From contig CM050453.2 in assembly GCA_027563935.2 (NCBI GenBank), positions 90,680,665 through 90,744,664 of the forward strand: a stretch of DNA of 64,000 bases, written 5' to 3'. Origin of the DNA: Costus lasius. Lineage: Eukaryota > Streptophyta > Magnoliopsida > Zingiberales > Costaceae. Shown here in pieces: positions 33,508 to 47,570 of this stretch. The notes under the pieces are model-generated. The model made no database searches. It saw only the letters and a program-made list of their open reading frames with translations, and had not been told where the DNA came from. Positions within the stretch are counted from its first letter, which is position 1, and the number at the start of each line of letters is the position of its first letter. Position numbers and translations under genes: made by a program.

Positions 33508-34580
33508 ATCACCTCTAGGTTCATCACCCTTATGAGATGATAAACTAGTTTGGGATTGCTCATGCTCATAAGATTTTTCTAACCCTAATTTTTGGTCATG
33601 TTCACTATTAAGCTCTTTTCTATTGTTCTCAATTCTCCCTTTTGGCTCTTAAAATTTCTTTCCACTTCTAGTGACAATAACATTACAGTGTTCATTAGGC
33701 ATTTGTTCTTCTAGAAATTTTTTATGAGCAGTTAAAGATTCTACTTGAGAGGCAAGTTGACTAACCATTCCTTTAAGATCTTCAATTTTTTTGTTTTGAT
33801 TTTGCGTCAATTAAGTTTGATTAGCCATAACCTTGTCAAGCAAAGATTCTATACTAAAAAAATTTACCTCTTCAGTTGGGGCTTGCAATTCCTCACTCTC
33901 ATTCTTACCATGATGATGACAATATAGCATTCCTTCTTCAGGATTCCATTGGTTATGGTTCAAGGACATTTCTTCAAATATGGCAAAGGCATCTTCAATG
34001 GTCTTGCTCATGATAGCTCCTCCTGCAGCAGCATCAACAATTAGACGGGTATTAGGTAGTAGACCATTATAAAATGTATGAATCAAAACCCAATTTTCGA
34101 GGCCATGGTGAGGGCACTTTGGTTGTAAATCATTGAAACGCTCTCATTCCTTGCTAAAGGATTTGCCATCTTTTTGTTTGAAGCTTGTAATTTGGCTCCT
34201 TAGTTGAATGTTTTGCTGGGTAGAAAGTACTTCATCAGGAAGACATTTGACAGTTGTTCCCATGTAGTGAAAGCACCAGCTTGTCGAGAATGTAGCCAAG
34301 ATCGTGCTCGGTCCCTGAGAGAAAAAGGAAATAATCTTAGTTTTAGTGCATCATTAGAGACTCCATTAATTTTAATGGTATCACAATATTCAAGAAAAAG
34401 ATATAAGTGTTGATAAGGATCTTCATTTGGATTTCCTCCAAATTGATTCTGCTGGATCATGGTCAAGAAGGCCGGATTAATCTCAAAATTATCGGCTTCA
34501 ATGATGGGTTTGACAATGCTAAAGTATACTTCTTGTGGCTTAGGGACAGCATAGTCCCTAAGTGATCTCTGTCCCGCCAT
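33508..34580 (-). pseudogene. Athila-2 gag (decayed)
   Basis: The start is MAGQRSLRDYAVPKPQ at 34580. The capsid domain is open to 34200 (NQFGGNPNEDPYQHLYLFLEYCDT, SLRDRARSWLHS), with a stop before the second half (IHTFYNGLLPNTRLIVDAAAGGAIM, 34086-33811). No zinc knuckle is readable, and the region up to the protease is short compared with Athila-1. Confidence 0.88.
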
Positions 34581-34717
34581 TGGATTTAAATTTCTTGTAC
34601 AGTCTAAAGCAGACAGATTAAGTAACCCAAGCAAACAAAGAAGAATAGAAAGATAGAACATAAATAAAGCCTAGTCTAGTAATACTCTCAATAACTTCAA
34701 TATTGACAAAACTAAGG

Positions 34718-34736
34718 TCCCCGGCAATGGTGCCAA
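34718..34736 (-). other. Primer-binding site of Athila-2, tRNA-Asp type
   Basis: The minus strand reads TGGCACCATTGCCGGGGA, one base from the Athila-1 site, six bases after the LTR end at 34742. Confidence 0.9.
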
Positions 34737-34741
34737 AAATT

Positions 34742-36097
34742 TGTTGTATCCCAACAAGTAGGTAAACAAAACTTATTTCTGCAGTCGCAGCCAAAACTTA
34801 TTGTATGGCGCACAGGGACTTGTCACCCCCTGATATGGCTCCAAAACCTTGTTGAGTTACCACACTTGTTGTTATCTCTGCAAGTGCACAGATACTCGAA
34901 GTAATAAAGAAAGATATCGAACCCACGGAGACCTATGTTGTCAAGTACCAAATAATTGATTTCTTCCTATCTAGGCAATCGAATAAAAGCAAAGTAAACA
35001 TCGAAAACACACGGGAAAATACTATCAGAGAGAAACTGGGACTAGGGTTTCATTCACTTTAATTTTCATGACTAGATATATAAGAATATTCATCAATCAA
35101 ATTCTATTATGATAAAGACATAATTTACTTTGTAAAGAGATTAACTCACTTTCATGCAGATAACCATGCAGAGACCAACACAAGTTAAAGAACTCGAGGA
35201 TCACTTTCGTGCATCCGAGTTCTAAGTTGATCGCCTCGAGTGGAAACTCAAGGATCACTTTCGTGCATTCGAGTCTCAATACAAGTTCTACCTATGGTTC
35301 TCCAACGTTCCGATCCTCACTTTCGAGCAAGATCTCCACGTTTGACACAATAACTCAATCCTAGGTTCATAATTATCATCATGGCAATTTAAACTAGCAA
35401 AATAAAGAAATAAAAAGTTAACCTAATTTCTTACAGTGAGTTCCTATTAATCAATTTTAGGGTTCCAAGTTCTCAAGCAAATCACCTTTCGGTCATTATT
35501 GCGAAAACTCTAAATCATGATGACAAAAAGTAAACTAAGGAGAATCTTAGAGCAATAATCACATAGGTAAAATTATCAAAGTAGAATAATCATGATGAAA
35601 GCAAAAAGTATCTAGTCATTAAGCAAAAAGTAAGGAGAATCTTAGAAATATGGCAGTGTAATATTTCACGGCAGTGCCGTAAAATCGCTCGCGTTCTCTG
35701 ATCTAATGTTGTTTGGAAAATATGGCACTGTAAAATGGTTTATGACACTACCGTAAAATCGGTTGAACTCTCTGGTCGAAATCGTCTGGAAAATACAGCC
35801 CGTGTCAAAGTTTACGGCAGTGCCATAATTTCAGCAATTTTCCCTGTTCTGAATGCGCTTCAAAATACGGCCCTTGTAATTCCTTACGGCAGTGCCATAT
35901 TTTTGATTAAACCTTCTGGTCGGAAATTACACCAATTTACGGCAGTGCTCTGATATTACAATATCGTACGGAAATACGGTACCGTAATATAGAATACGGC
36001 ACTACCATATTTTGGTATGTTGCTCTGATTTGCGTGAAATTTCTCAGGTGATCTCCTCTCGATGATGGTAACTCTTGCCTCAAAATAGTGCCTTTTT
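34742..36097 (-). repeat. Athila-2 5' LTR, truncated and internally deleted
   Basis: It matches 26140-28090 of the left LTR from its U5 end, but lacks the two internal stretches noted there and the first roughly 110 bases of U3. It stops in GTGCCTTTTTAGAGA, where a GA-rich run begins. Confidence 0.85.
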
Positions 36098-36540
36098 AGA
36101 GAGAGAGAGAGAAAGAGAGAGAGAGTTTCTTTCCAGCTTCAACCAATGTAAGGTGAGCTTACATCACTAAGCTTTAATAGTGAAGAAGTAGGGAAAGAGA
36201 ACATAATCCCTTCTCTTTATTTCTTCTTTCCTAGGCTAAGCTCGTTTATCTTCTCTCTTATGTTGTTCCTCATATGTATGTTCTCCTTTTCTTTTTTCTT
36301 GCACTATTTTATTTGCTACTACAAATTTTTGGCAAATCAATAAATTGCTTCTGACGTTCAAGTGAGTTTTGCCCTATTCAAATGCTGTTAGGTTTCTTAA
36401 GAGAACAGTATCAATTTCTGTTTTGTTTCCATAGATTAATATTAGATTTAGTTGTAAGTGTAAACTTATGTATGTATATAAGTTAAGACAGCTTTTTATC
36501 TTTAAAGAATGCATGCAAATGTAGCTTATATATTTATATG
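36098..36540. other. Unassigned segment, possibly continuation of Tekay-1 3' LTR
   Basis: It begins with a GA repeat (about 36097-36127), then a CT-rich stretch with no coding frame. Its position right of Athila-2 suggests it continues the Tekay-1 LTR after the TATA region at 26112, as a transcribed leader would. It does not visibly match 18380-19613, so this rests on position only. Confidence 0.35.
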
Positions 36541-38007
36541 AATGTGTATAAAATACATAAGGCTCAAACCTTGCTTGTCCTCAAGTAACTCAAAATATGA
36601 ATCAAAGTATGTAAAGCAAAACTAAATGATTTCTATTTATTTCTCCATAACATAAAAGTAATCCACAATATGTGCAATTATTTTTAGGAATAAAAGATTT
36701 AAAAGAAATAACCTGTTAGGAAAAAGATTTTCAAAAGGTTATAATCCAAGATGAGTAAAATTTTCATAATCTATAAGATGTCACTCAAGTTCAACTCGTA
36801 TAAATGATCGTAAACTCTTTTTTAATAAATCTAATTTACCCTCAAGAAAAATTTTCTCTCATCAATCCCAGAGAAATTTCTGTAAACAACTCTTTAAAGC
36901 AAACTTGTTTTTGAACGGTTATCGACCCTTTTACTGTTAGCACGATAACATTATTCAAAGTACACCATGAAATAGTGTAATAGAACTCATAGCATAATCT
37001 TAAGTAGTTAGCGGAATTGTCTACTTGACCTACAGCTCTCTCTTTTTCTGCTTTTCTCTTTTCTTTTTTTTTCACTTTTTTTTCTTTTTTTATTGCCATT
37101 ATTCTGGAGAGAGCCGGCCAAGGGCATGATACTTAAATCGTTATCAATCTTTCTGCTCAAGGGTAAAATAATATTTTAATAAATTTTTCTTTTGTTACTT
37201 GATCGAAACAGACTTAAAGTATACTAAAAAGGCATAATATAACTCATGACTACAATCCATCATACTAAAGGAGTTGGAGTAGGTTATCTACATATAATCT
37301 CTAGTTTCTCTTCATGAAAATATTTCCATCAAGTAAATCAGAAAAATCAAAATCAAGTAACTTTCATTCAGCTCATATTACTAGAATGTAAAGTATTTTT
37401 CTCATGAAAATCTTAATCATACTAGGACTAATTTTATCCAAAAATCTCATTCTATGGGTAATTTCAAAAAAAATCTCTAAACCATAAAATCATCAACACA
37501 TATCATTTCTAGTTATATTGTTAAAGAGAACAAACTCCAATCATGAGTATTTGATTCACACACATCTTATCACATAAATTCAAGTCATGCATGGATAAAA
37601 TTTCTACACATCAAAAATGTCAATATCAATGCGAAAGGTGTGAAGCATCTAACTCATACAATCATAGTCAAAAGGTGTAAGTGATAGATCTGTATAACCA
37701 CATCGAATAAAAATTTCAAGAGAAGAAAGTGATACAATCAGATTAGATCACAAGAAAGTGCAAACAATACTCATCGAATAATACTATAGCAAACTCAACC
37801 GTCGTTCAGGGTGTCTCAACGGGAAAGAGAATGTTGGTTGTTTCCTCCTGAAAGATGCATCTTCTGAAATTTCACATGCGCATTTCTTAGGTACACAAGG
37901 CTCAACCCAAAAATAATATCTTACCTTAGCTAAATATGTCTTCTTCCCCGAGGGCAATCAGAGATATTGCTGGAGGTCTAAGGAGGGTGCCGGTGGAAGG
38001 AGCTAAT
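36541..38007 (-). mobile_element. Athila-3 remnants, part 1 (minus strand)
   Basis: On the minus strand the end at about 36590-36545 reads GAGGACAAGCAAGGTTTGAG, the motif before Athila LTRs. The stretch near 37090-37150 resembles the 3' non-coding region of Athila-4 (42190-42240). At 37840-37950 a pol fragment survives. Athila-4 cuts this copy at 38007; it resumes at 44252. Confidence 0.65.
37840..37950 (-). pseudogene. Integrase N-terminal fragment of a minus-strand Athila
   Basis: The minus strand can be read as YLAKVRYYFWVEPCVPKK, corresponding to [18 protein letters not shown] just before the integrase zinc region of Athila-2. It lies downstream of the end-of-pol block at 48479 on the same strand, so the copy is rearranged or two copies are fused. 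Confidence 0.6.
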
Positions 38008-39457
38008 TGATGCATTGCATTTATATCATATTTTTGCCTATATTTTACATGATATTTTGGGTTCAATTCGATGATTTTATACAATTTTTAGTGTTTTTAT
38101 CTTCTTTTGTATGGAATCTTCACTTTTCTTGGTTTTTATGAAAATGCGGGTAAAATGACATAAAATGATTTTGTGAGTTTTAAAGCCATAGTATGGTTCC
38201 CGAGGAAATTACAAAGTCACACGACAAATTTAGAGCAAAAATAGTGTCAGACACAACATTCACGGCGAGTTTCGCATTGAAATGGTGATTTCGTGGCTAA
38301 GTATAAAAGTTCACAGAAACTTTCACAGTTGAGGCCGTGAGTCCTTCACGGTCCGTGAGTTTTCTGTGTGCATAAGTCTTTATTCACAAAAACTTTCACG
38401 ACTGCAACCATGAACAATTTATGGGCAGTGAATATTTCCGCCTCTTCCGGTTTTTTACTCGATTCGACCCCGAATCGAGTCAGAATTGAACCAAACTTTC
38501 TAGAATTCTTGTTTGAGGGGTTCTAAACTAATTAAACTACAAAAAGAAAGATTTTTGGGGAGTTAAGAGAGCTTCTTTGGACGAGAACAAACAGAGGCAG
38601 CAGCTAGGGCGAAAATCGATTCTTGGGCAGAAATTCGAGCAGGAAGATCACGCAAAGGAAGAATTGTACATTCCATCTTCATCTCCAAATTGAGGATAAG
38701 GATTTTCAATTACCTTTTTAGTGTTTTCTTATAATCTTATCGAGTTTTCATGTAATTTTCATTGATGAACATGTTGTTTGCTTTGAACATGAGCGTGTAA
38801 ACTTATTTTCAGGATTTGAGGAGTAGCCCGTTGATTGATTTATGAATTAAGCCTTTTGCATAAATCTTTGTCAAGAATTATATTGAGTTGATTTGATTAG
38901 AATTGTACGTATTCCACTTTAATACTTTAGACAAGTTTTATTACGTTTGAGACATCGCGAGAAGGACCGGGAGGTGAATCGCGATGTTGGATCTATTCTT
39001 ATCAAACCCGTGAATTCGATCACAAGAGTAGTTCGGATTCGCTTGAAGGATTTCAAGGTTTTTCACATAACTTAATAGGCCTAGTTGCGTTAATTGTCAC
39101 GAGAGTAGGGAATTAGCGTAACTAGGTACCGGATTACGCTTTGGGAGGAGGTAATCTGTACATTAGGAAAAATCTCTTTCAACGCTTTAATTTTTTGTTC
39201 AACGGTTTATTTTAATTAAATTCATAATCGTCAACGTGGTGAAACCCCGAATCCTGATTTTATCCGAATTGATTTTTACCCAAAACACTAAATTAGTTTC
39301 TTTTTATTTGTACTTAGAAGTTTCTAAACAAAAATCACAAATTTGATTCGTCTAGATATAGATCAATCGTGTAGTCGGTACTTGACCGCCAGATCCTCAT
39401 TGGGAATGATATCTTATTTTATTACTTTGATAAATCTGTGTACTTGTGAACGCATCA
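38008..39457 (+). repeat. Athila-4 5' LTR
   Basis: 1450 bp, starts TGATGCATTG and ends GAACGCATCA (TGATGC/GCATCA inverted ends). It contains palindromic GGCCGTGAG-type modules at about 38260-38430 and a 10-bp stem palindrome, ACTCGATTCG/CGAATCGAGT, at 38457-38480. No clear TATA box. Confidence 0.93.
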
Positions 39458-39463
39458 AGTTTT

Positions 39464-39481
39464 TGGCGCCGTCGCCGGGGA
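39464..39481 (+). other. Primer-binding site of Athila-4, tRNA-Asp type
   Basis: TGGCGCCGTCGCCGGGGA, six bases after the LTR end. Confidence 0.92.
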
Positions 39482-39731
39482 TTAGGCCAGCCAATATCGA
39501 TTTAATCATGAGATTTATAGACTAGACATTTTTTTTATTATTTTTATTTTTATTTTTATTTTTGTTTTTGATTTTTTTGTTTTTATTTGTTTTACACATT
39601 CTTTTTCTTTATAGTTAGTTTATTTGTTTTCTTTTTTGGATTAACACGATATATGAACAAAAGAACTCATAAATCACTAGACTAGATATTTTAAGCTTTG
39701 TTTTACATTTCCTGTTTTACATTTTGTATTT

Positions 39732-40013
39732 TTGAATTTTATTACAAATATGATGTTTAACCAATGCCAATGGTCAAATCAGATGTATGTGCCACCGGTA
39801 ATGACAAGAGAATATAACACGGATGCATTACAATCACTTGCAGCAAAGGCAAATTCTTTAACTCAACAAACTGATTATTTAAACATGCAATATTCTATGC
39901 TGAAATCTATTACTTGCAATATTTGTGGATATCATGGGCATCATTATACAGAATGTCAATTAGGGATTGCTTCATCCTTTAACTCATGCCCTAGTACCTA
40001 TAATCCAAGTTGA
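39732..40013 (+). pseudogene. Athila-4 gag C-terminal fragment
   Basis: 93 codons correspond to the end of Athila gag: NQCQWSNQM, a spacer, then the intact zinc knuckle CNICGYHGHHYTEC (CX2CX4HX4C) and STYNPS before a TGA. The capsid half of gag and all of pol are missing. Confidence 0.88.
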
Positions 40014-40256
40014 GAGAACCATCAAAACTTATTTTATTAGAATGACTCAACATTTATTCCATAATCAGACTTTAGTCAACCTCAAGAATTCAATTTAGAA
40101 GCCATGCTTGAAAACTTTATAGCTAATATGACCAAACAAAGTGAGGAATTTGATTGTATAATTTATGGCACTGATACAAATGGCATAGATTATGTAGGAT
40201 AGAATCCATAATGAATTTGAGAATTTTGTAGAGATGAATATGAGAATTTTGTAGAG

Positions 40257-40933
40257 TTGAAACAATCAGTAGTCAGGATTCCAGTCATAGATTATGATTT
40301 AACTTCTTCAAATTTTGATGATTTTGAAAACCTGATTTCTCATCGATTCTCTCCACCTCAGGCAACGAATCATCTCCTTCGGCGAGTGTTTTCCGTCGAT
40401 CTTCCTGTTGATTTCAGCCAAAGTTCATCAGAAAATGCCGAACAGTTGCCAGAATGACGGTTTCGCCGCCGAAGCTTGATTTTAGCTCGATTTTCACTCA
40501 GATTTGTGAGAAGTCTCTTACGTAGCTGTTATATTTGGTTTCTCTACTCGATTTACATGCTTTTGCACTGATTTGGAGGTGAGATTACTTGATTCTTGAG
40601 TGAGATTTATGCAAAATCATGATTGAAGGTTTGATAGAGCTACTGTAGCTTCACGATTTTTGTGTATTTTGAGAAATTATGAGACCAAAGAGGACACATT
40701 AGTATCACAGTCAGCTCAGATGCCAGAGATGTCTACTCCACCATCGGCTCAGACTGAGACTCATGCTGATTTTTCATCAGACATTTTATCAGATATACTA
40801 TCTACTACACCAGAGCTTATAGAGGATACACCTTGACCACACAGCTGAGGCTTTTGCTGAGTTGCCATCAGATATTCTACCAGACTTACCCACGGATATA
40901 CCAGAGAACTCTGAGGATACAGAAGTAGATTGA
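40257..40933 (+). pseudogene. Athila-4 ORF3 remnant with acidic tail
   Basis: An open stretch at 40257-40457 is followed by a frame from 40720 (MPEMSTPPSAQTETHADF) with a stop at 40833, and in a shifted frame AELPSDILPDLPTD to a TGA at 40931. The acidic, Ser/Pro-rich tail ending just before the 3' non-coding region matches the position of the tail in Athila-1 (9566-9723). No domain is recognised. Confidence 0.5.
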
Positions 40934-41173
40934 TGCTTTCTTTGTGAGTATAGTCATTGTTTTATTATATCTTTATGCATTGAGTTTTTCTTTTCTTTAC
41001 CTTTTAGTTATATCTCAAATGCATTCTTCCTTTTGAGCAGGAGTTGATAGAAATTGAGATCGATGCAGCGCACACATAGTTTTATATGTTTTATTTGTGT
41101 GTGTGTATTGTATTCTGATATTCTGTGATGTATTTTTGGATTTGTATTTGATATTTGATATTTGAGTTGGTAT

Positions 41174-42739
<1,566 letters not shown>

Positions 42740-42774
42740 TTGAGGACAAGCAAAACTTTAAATCTAGGGTATTT
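42740..42774 (+). other. Pre-LTR motif and polypurine tract of Athila-4
   Basis: GAGGACAAGCAAAACTTTAA is followed by AATCTAGGGTATTT and the TGATGC LTR start. It matches the arrangement at 10690-10721 in Athila-1. Confidence 0.7.
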
Positions 42775-44251
42775 TGATGCATTGCATTTACATCATATTT
42801 TTGCCTATATTTTACATGATATTTTGGGCTTAATTAAATAGTTTTATACAATTTTTAGTATTTTTATCTTCTTTTGTATGGAATTTTCACTTTTCTTGGT
42901 TTTCATGAAAATGTAGGTAAAAGGACATAAAAATGATAGATTTTGCGAGTTTTAAAGCCATAGCATGGTTTCTGAGGAAATTACAAAGTTGCATGACAAA
43001 TTTGGAGCGAAAACAGTGTCATATGCAACATTCATGACCTTGGCTGTGAGTTTGTCGGCGGTCGTGAGTTTCGCGTCCAAAGGGTGATTTCGCTGCTAAG
43101 GATAAAAGTTCACATAAACTTTCACGGTTGAGGCTGTGAGTCTTTCACGGGCCGTGAGTTTTTACATAAGTATTTATTCATAGAAACTTTTACGGCCGCA
43201 GTCGTGAACAGTTTATAGGCCGTGAATATTTTTGTCTCTTTCGATTTTTCACTCGATTCGACCCCGAATCGAGTCAAAATTGAACCAAACTTTCCAGAAT
43301 TCTTCCTTGAGGGGTTCTAAACTAATTAAACTATAAAAGGAAGGATTTTTGGAGAGTTAAGAGAGCTTCTTTGGATGAGAACAGACAGAGGCGGCGACTA
43401 GGGCGAAAATCGATTCTTGGGTAGAAATTCGAGCAAAAAGATCACACGAAGGAAGAATTGGACTTTCCATCTTCATCTCCAGATCGTGGATAAGGATTTC
43501 CAATTACCTTTGTAGTGTTTTCTTATAATCTTATTGAGTTTTTATACAATTTTCATTGATGAACATGCTATTTGTTTTGAACATGAGCGTGTAAACTTAT
43601 TTTCGGGATTTGAGGAGTAGCCCATTGATTGATTTATGAATTAAATCTTTTGCATAAATCGTTGTTAAGAATCTTATTGAGTTTATTTAATTAGAATTGT
43701 ACGTATTCCGCTTTAATACTCTGGACAAGTTTTATTACATTTGAGATGTCGTAAGAAGGACCGGGAGGTGAATCGCGACGTTAGATCTATTCTTATCAAA
43801 TCTGTGAATTTGATCACGAGAGTAGTTCGGATTCGCTTGAAGGATTTCAAGGTTTTTCATAGAATTTAATGGGCCAAGTTGCTTTAATTGTCACTAGAGT
43901 AGGGAATTAGCGTAACTAGGTACCGGATTACGCTTCGGGAGGAGGTAATCTATACATTAGGAAAAATCCCTTTCAATGCTTTAATTTTCTTTTCAAAGGT
44001 TTATTTTTATTAAATTCATAATCGTCAGCATGGTGAAACCTCGAATTCTAATTTTATTCGGATTGATTTTTACCCAAAACACTATATCTCTTTCTTTTTA
44101 TTTGTACTTAGAAGTTTTCAAACAAAAATCATAAATTTGATTCGTCTAGATATAGATCAATCGTGTAGTCGGTACTTAACCGCCAGATCCTCATTGGGAA
44201 TGATAACTTATTTTATTATTTCGATAAATTCGTGCACTTGCGGACGCATCA
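42775..44251 (+). repeat. Athila-4 3' LTR
   Basis: 1477 bp, aligned end to end with 38008-39457, with scattered substitutions and small indels. It keeps the palindromic modules (43030-43220) and the ACTCGATTCG/CGAATCGAGT palindrome (43251-43274). Confidence 0.93.
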
Positions 44252-46719
44252 CTAATGCAGGCGGGAAACAGGTGCGAAGGATGAGTCGCTGACGGTAGAG
44301 TGAGAATGAGTAGTCTCCAGTGGTCGGCTGGAGACTACAAATCTGGAGGCGAAGTTATCAGCTGGAGGGCGACGAGAGATGATGTTGCACAGCTGGAAAA
44401 ATCAGAGTCGCTAATGAAGATTCTGCTGCTCGAAAGAAAATAAATAAATAAAAGAATAAAATAAAATGCAGCTTCCAATAACGATTGCAGAGGTGAAATA
44501 AAGGTGCCAGCTAGCTGGGAACAACGGTGATGGCGACCGACAAAAGATGTGTAAGAGGAAGTTTCTTGCAATGTATCAAATCGCCAGCTGGAATAGGGGA
44601 GTTGCAGCTGAAGATTCCTTGGCTGGAAGGAAAAAGAAGCGGCAGTTGGTTGAAGGCAAGCAGAGCAACCTGCTAATTTATTAACGAAAAATAACTATGT
44701 CAAGGAGTAGGATCTAATAATCTACGAAGAAAACTGACAAAACCAAATAGTAGAATAAAAATTGTTCTTTTCAGGTGTATGAAAAATAGAAGATCATTAT
44801 CTATCAGGCAAGTAGGGCATCTGCAACAAAAGGATTAATCATGTCACTAAATTAAAACAACATAAAAATTTATCAGACTTCAAAAGTTGTAGTGCCTCCT
44901 AGGATGAACTGAAGATCCATCAATGGAACCAACTAATCCAAGAGATAGAATAAAACATATTCTTCCTATTCATGTGAAAGATCAGGGTTACAACTCATTA
45001 AAGCATCTTAAATACCTGGAACATAAACACTAATCAGATTAGTAAATAAAACCATTGCAGGAGTTAATCAGTCATCACAAGATGCTATGTGTCGTAGGAT
45101 AATCCAGGTACTTTTATATTTAATCAAGTTATCAAGATAGTAGTGAAAGATAAGTTATTCCTATTCGTGCTAGAAATCAAGAGTTTTGTTGTTCCATTTT
45201 CTTAAAAATACCTACAAAAACACACTTAATCAAATTAGTAATATGAGCAAGCAGAGAAGACATAAGCAGGGAGCAGGAAGGAAGAGAAATTTAAAATTAA
45301 CAGGCAAGGCATGTGTCAATCAACGACAGCGAGGAGGACGAGATGGTGTTGGCAGCCCATAACACCATCTAGAGAGCTGGAGGTGAAGAAGCAGATGCTG
45401 CACAGTGGTGCTACCTAACTAGAAAAAAGGTGGCAGCGGTTAAAAGTAAATTGCTGACTGGAAAGTAGTTGGAAGAGATGCTAACGGCGGCCGAGATAGA
45501 AGACAAAGAAGAGCTGCTGCTGCCAGTGGGAAGATGAAGATTCCGAAAGTGGAAAGCTTTGGTTGTTGAAGGTGGTGCTTCCGGCTGGAAAAAGCTGAAG
45601 ATGCTTGCTGTGGAGGTGTTGCTGTGGTTGGCGCGAAGATGTAGGATGGCGACGAAAATAGAAGGCGACGATTGCTGGTCTTCCGGAAACAAAGACGTTG
45701 ACTGCAAGAATCAGAGGTGGCTGCTACTGAAAACAATGCTGGCTGAAAACTATCGCCGGCTGAAATCAGCTGTCGGTGGAGAAAATGCTGATGGCTGGAG
45801 ATTATTGCCGCTTGGATGGGTCGACGAGAGGAAATCAGTTGGCTGGAAACAGATGGCAGCAGTTGTAAATCAGAGGCACTAGAAGAAACTGCTAGCTGGA
45901 TGATTGCCGGAAGCAGAGGTGGTAGCTAGGCCGCGGCTTCTGTCGCAAGCTGAAGACAAGTATGCGCTGCTGGTGACGAAGGTTGATGGCTCGAAATAGA
46001 TTGTTGGCTGGAAGAAGAGGCAGAAATAGAGATTCTGGCTGGAGAGACTAACGTTTGCTGGCTGGAATTAGAAGCAGAATCTTCACGGTGCTGGTGGAAA
46101 CTAGCTGAAGGCAGAAAAAACATAGGGCCAGTTTGGGGCTAATTCTGTTTCTGCTGGCTGCTGGTTGGAGAATTGCTGGCTGAAAGAAGCAGAAACTGTT
46201 TGGGAACTACAAGTGCTGATGAATAAAATAAAAATGCTATGATGTTATATTAAGTAGAAAATTTTAATATTACTTTAAGATTTGTATTTTTAAAGCACCT
46301 GATTAAATTTCATGGTATGGACTCTACCTTAACATTTTTATTATTTAATATATTAGTAACATATTAATATTCATGTATTAAACTACTAGTTTAAAACTCA
46401 AAATAATAGTCTTAAAAAAAATACATCAATTATATAAGCAATATGTTAATTCGATAAGAGTGAGATTACACACACATGTTAATTTTTTTTAATTACTTAA
46501 ATATTTTAGTTTATTCTAATATCATATCTTAACATTCTAACCCTAACTCCTAACTCATTTTGAATTGATTAGAGTAAGATCACATACACATGTTTTTTTT
46601 TCATAATTACTTAAATATTTCAGCACAAAATTACCTCCTCTGAGTAAAATGAAACACAAATTCTCTTTTATTTAAGATAAATGAATAAAATTATAATAAA
46701 AATAAATATAAAAAAATAC

Positions 46720-47560
46720 GGTTCGAGAGCTCAATCCAAGCTGAACCCCTTCATGGACCAAGCAGCGGCCATGGAGGAGGCGACGAGGGAAGAGGAAGGC
46801 ACCAGCACTGCCATCCTTTTCGTCCTCGAGGAGCCGGAAGGGGTCGCAATCGCTCTCCCCGCTCAGAGGCAGCTCCCCTGCTTCATCCGCGCCTTCCGTC
46901 ACGGTCGCTCTTCCGGAGCGCATTGGAGGGCCGCGCCACGGGGAATCGGAGCAAGGATCCGCTCCGCAAGTACACCCTGCTTTGACCGTCGGCATCGTCG
47001 AGCGGCAAAGTGGTGGACATAGCTGTAGGTTTCTGGAGGTTGGCGAGAAGGGAGCGGGAGCGGGAGCAGGCCGGCGGTTGAGCAGGGAGCCGGCGGAGGT
47101 CAGGAGAGACGAGCTCACTCTCGGTGCTCGGCCTGCGCGCCAAGGTCACCCACTTGATCCCGTGCCCTGGCCAAAGGAGGAGGCGGCGGAGGTGAGGCGC
47201 TGGTGCCGGAGTTGAAGGCGCAGGGGTTGGATCTGGAGCTAGAGGTGGAGCTGATGAAGCGAGGCGGAGGAGGTCGGCTAGGCGTTGGAGTTCGCGAGGT
47301 GCTGGAGCTGACGAGGCGAGGGAGAGAGCTGGGAGTAAGCTGGAGCGGCGCATCTGGAGAGGGGAGCTCGGCACCGACGGCGGCAGAGGAAGCAAGAGCA
47401 GGGAGCAGAGCAGAGAGCAAGCGGCAGGCTGGGAACTGGGAGCAGGCGGTCGGCGAGGAGCAGGATCGTTGGCATCGCGAGAGAGCAGGCGGTCGAAGAG
47501 GTGTCTGCTGTGTTCGCGTCGCGAGAGGTTGCTGATACTGTTCAAATGCGCTGCGGGCCG
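46720..47560. other. GC-rich segment, possible captured gene piece
   Basis: About 840 bases are far richer in GC than the AT-rich sequence on the left (46200-46700). Both strands have long open stretches: minus 46883-47608 (241 codons, Pro/Ser/Ala/Leu-rich), plus 46681-47022 (113 codons). None shows a domain I recognise, and high GC alone lengthens chance frames. A transduplicated 5' gene region, such as those inside Pack-type elements, is one explanation. Confidence 0.35.
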
Positions 47561-47570
47561 AGAGAAGCAT

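Larger units (their letters stand above)
26140..36097 (-). mobile_element. Athila-2: minus-strand Athila element, best-preserved pol
   Basis: Order on the minus strand: 5' LTR (36097-34742), tRNA-Asp primer-binding site (34736-34718), gag, protease, RT, RNase H, integrase, the conserved end-of-pol block, a non-coding 3' region and the 3' LTR (28205-26140). Pol carries only a few stops and one frameshift. The 5' LTR lacks U3 sequence at its outer end and I find no matching target duplication, so the right edge has suffered a deletion. Confidence 0.92.
18380..36540 (+). mobile_element. Tekay-1: Tekay/Del-like chromovirus, host of several insertions
   Basis: A Ty3/gypsy element with a tRNA-Met primer-binding site, gag with two zinc knuckles, protease, RT with FIDDI, RNase H, integrase and a chromodomain-like C-terminus. 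Its 5' LTR is split by Athila-1 (the left part is outside the window), its gag by a solo LTR (19965-21550), and its 3' LTR by Athila-2 (26140-36097). All frames are decayed. The right limit is uncertain: 36098-36540 is assigned here only by position. Confidence 0.8.

Noticed and set aside
26140..36097. Target duplication for Athila-2
   Set aside because: GAATA before 26140 has no partner at the truncated right edge, so no duplication is claimed.
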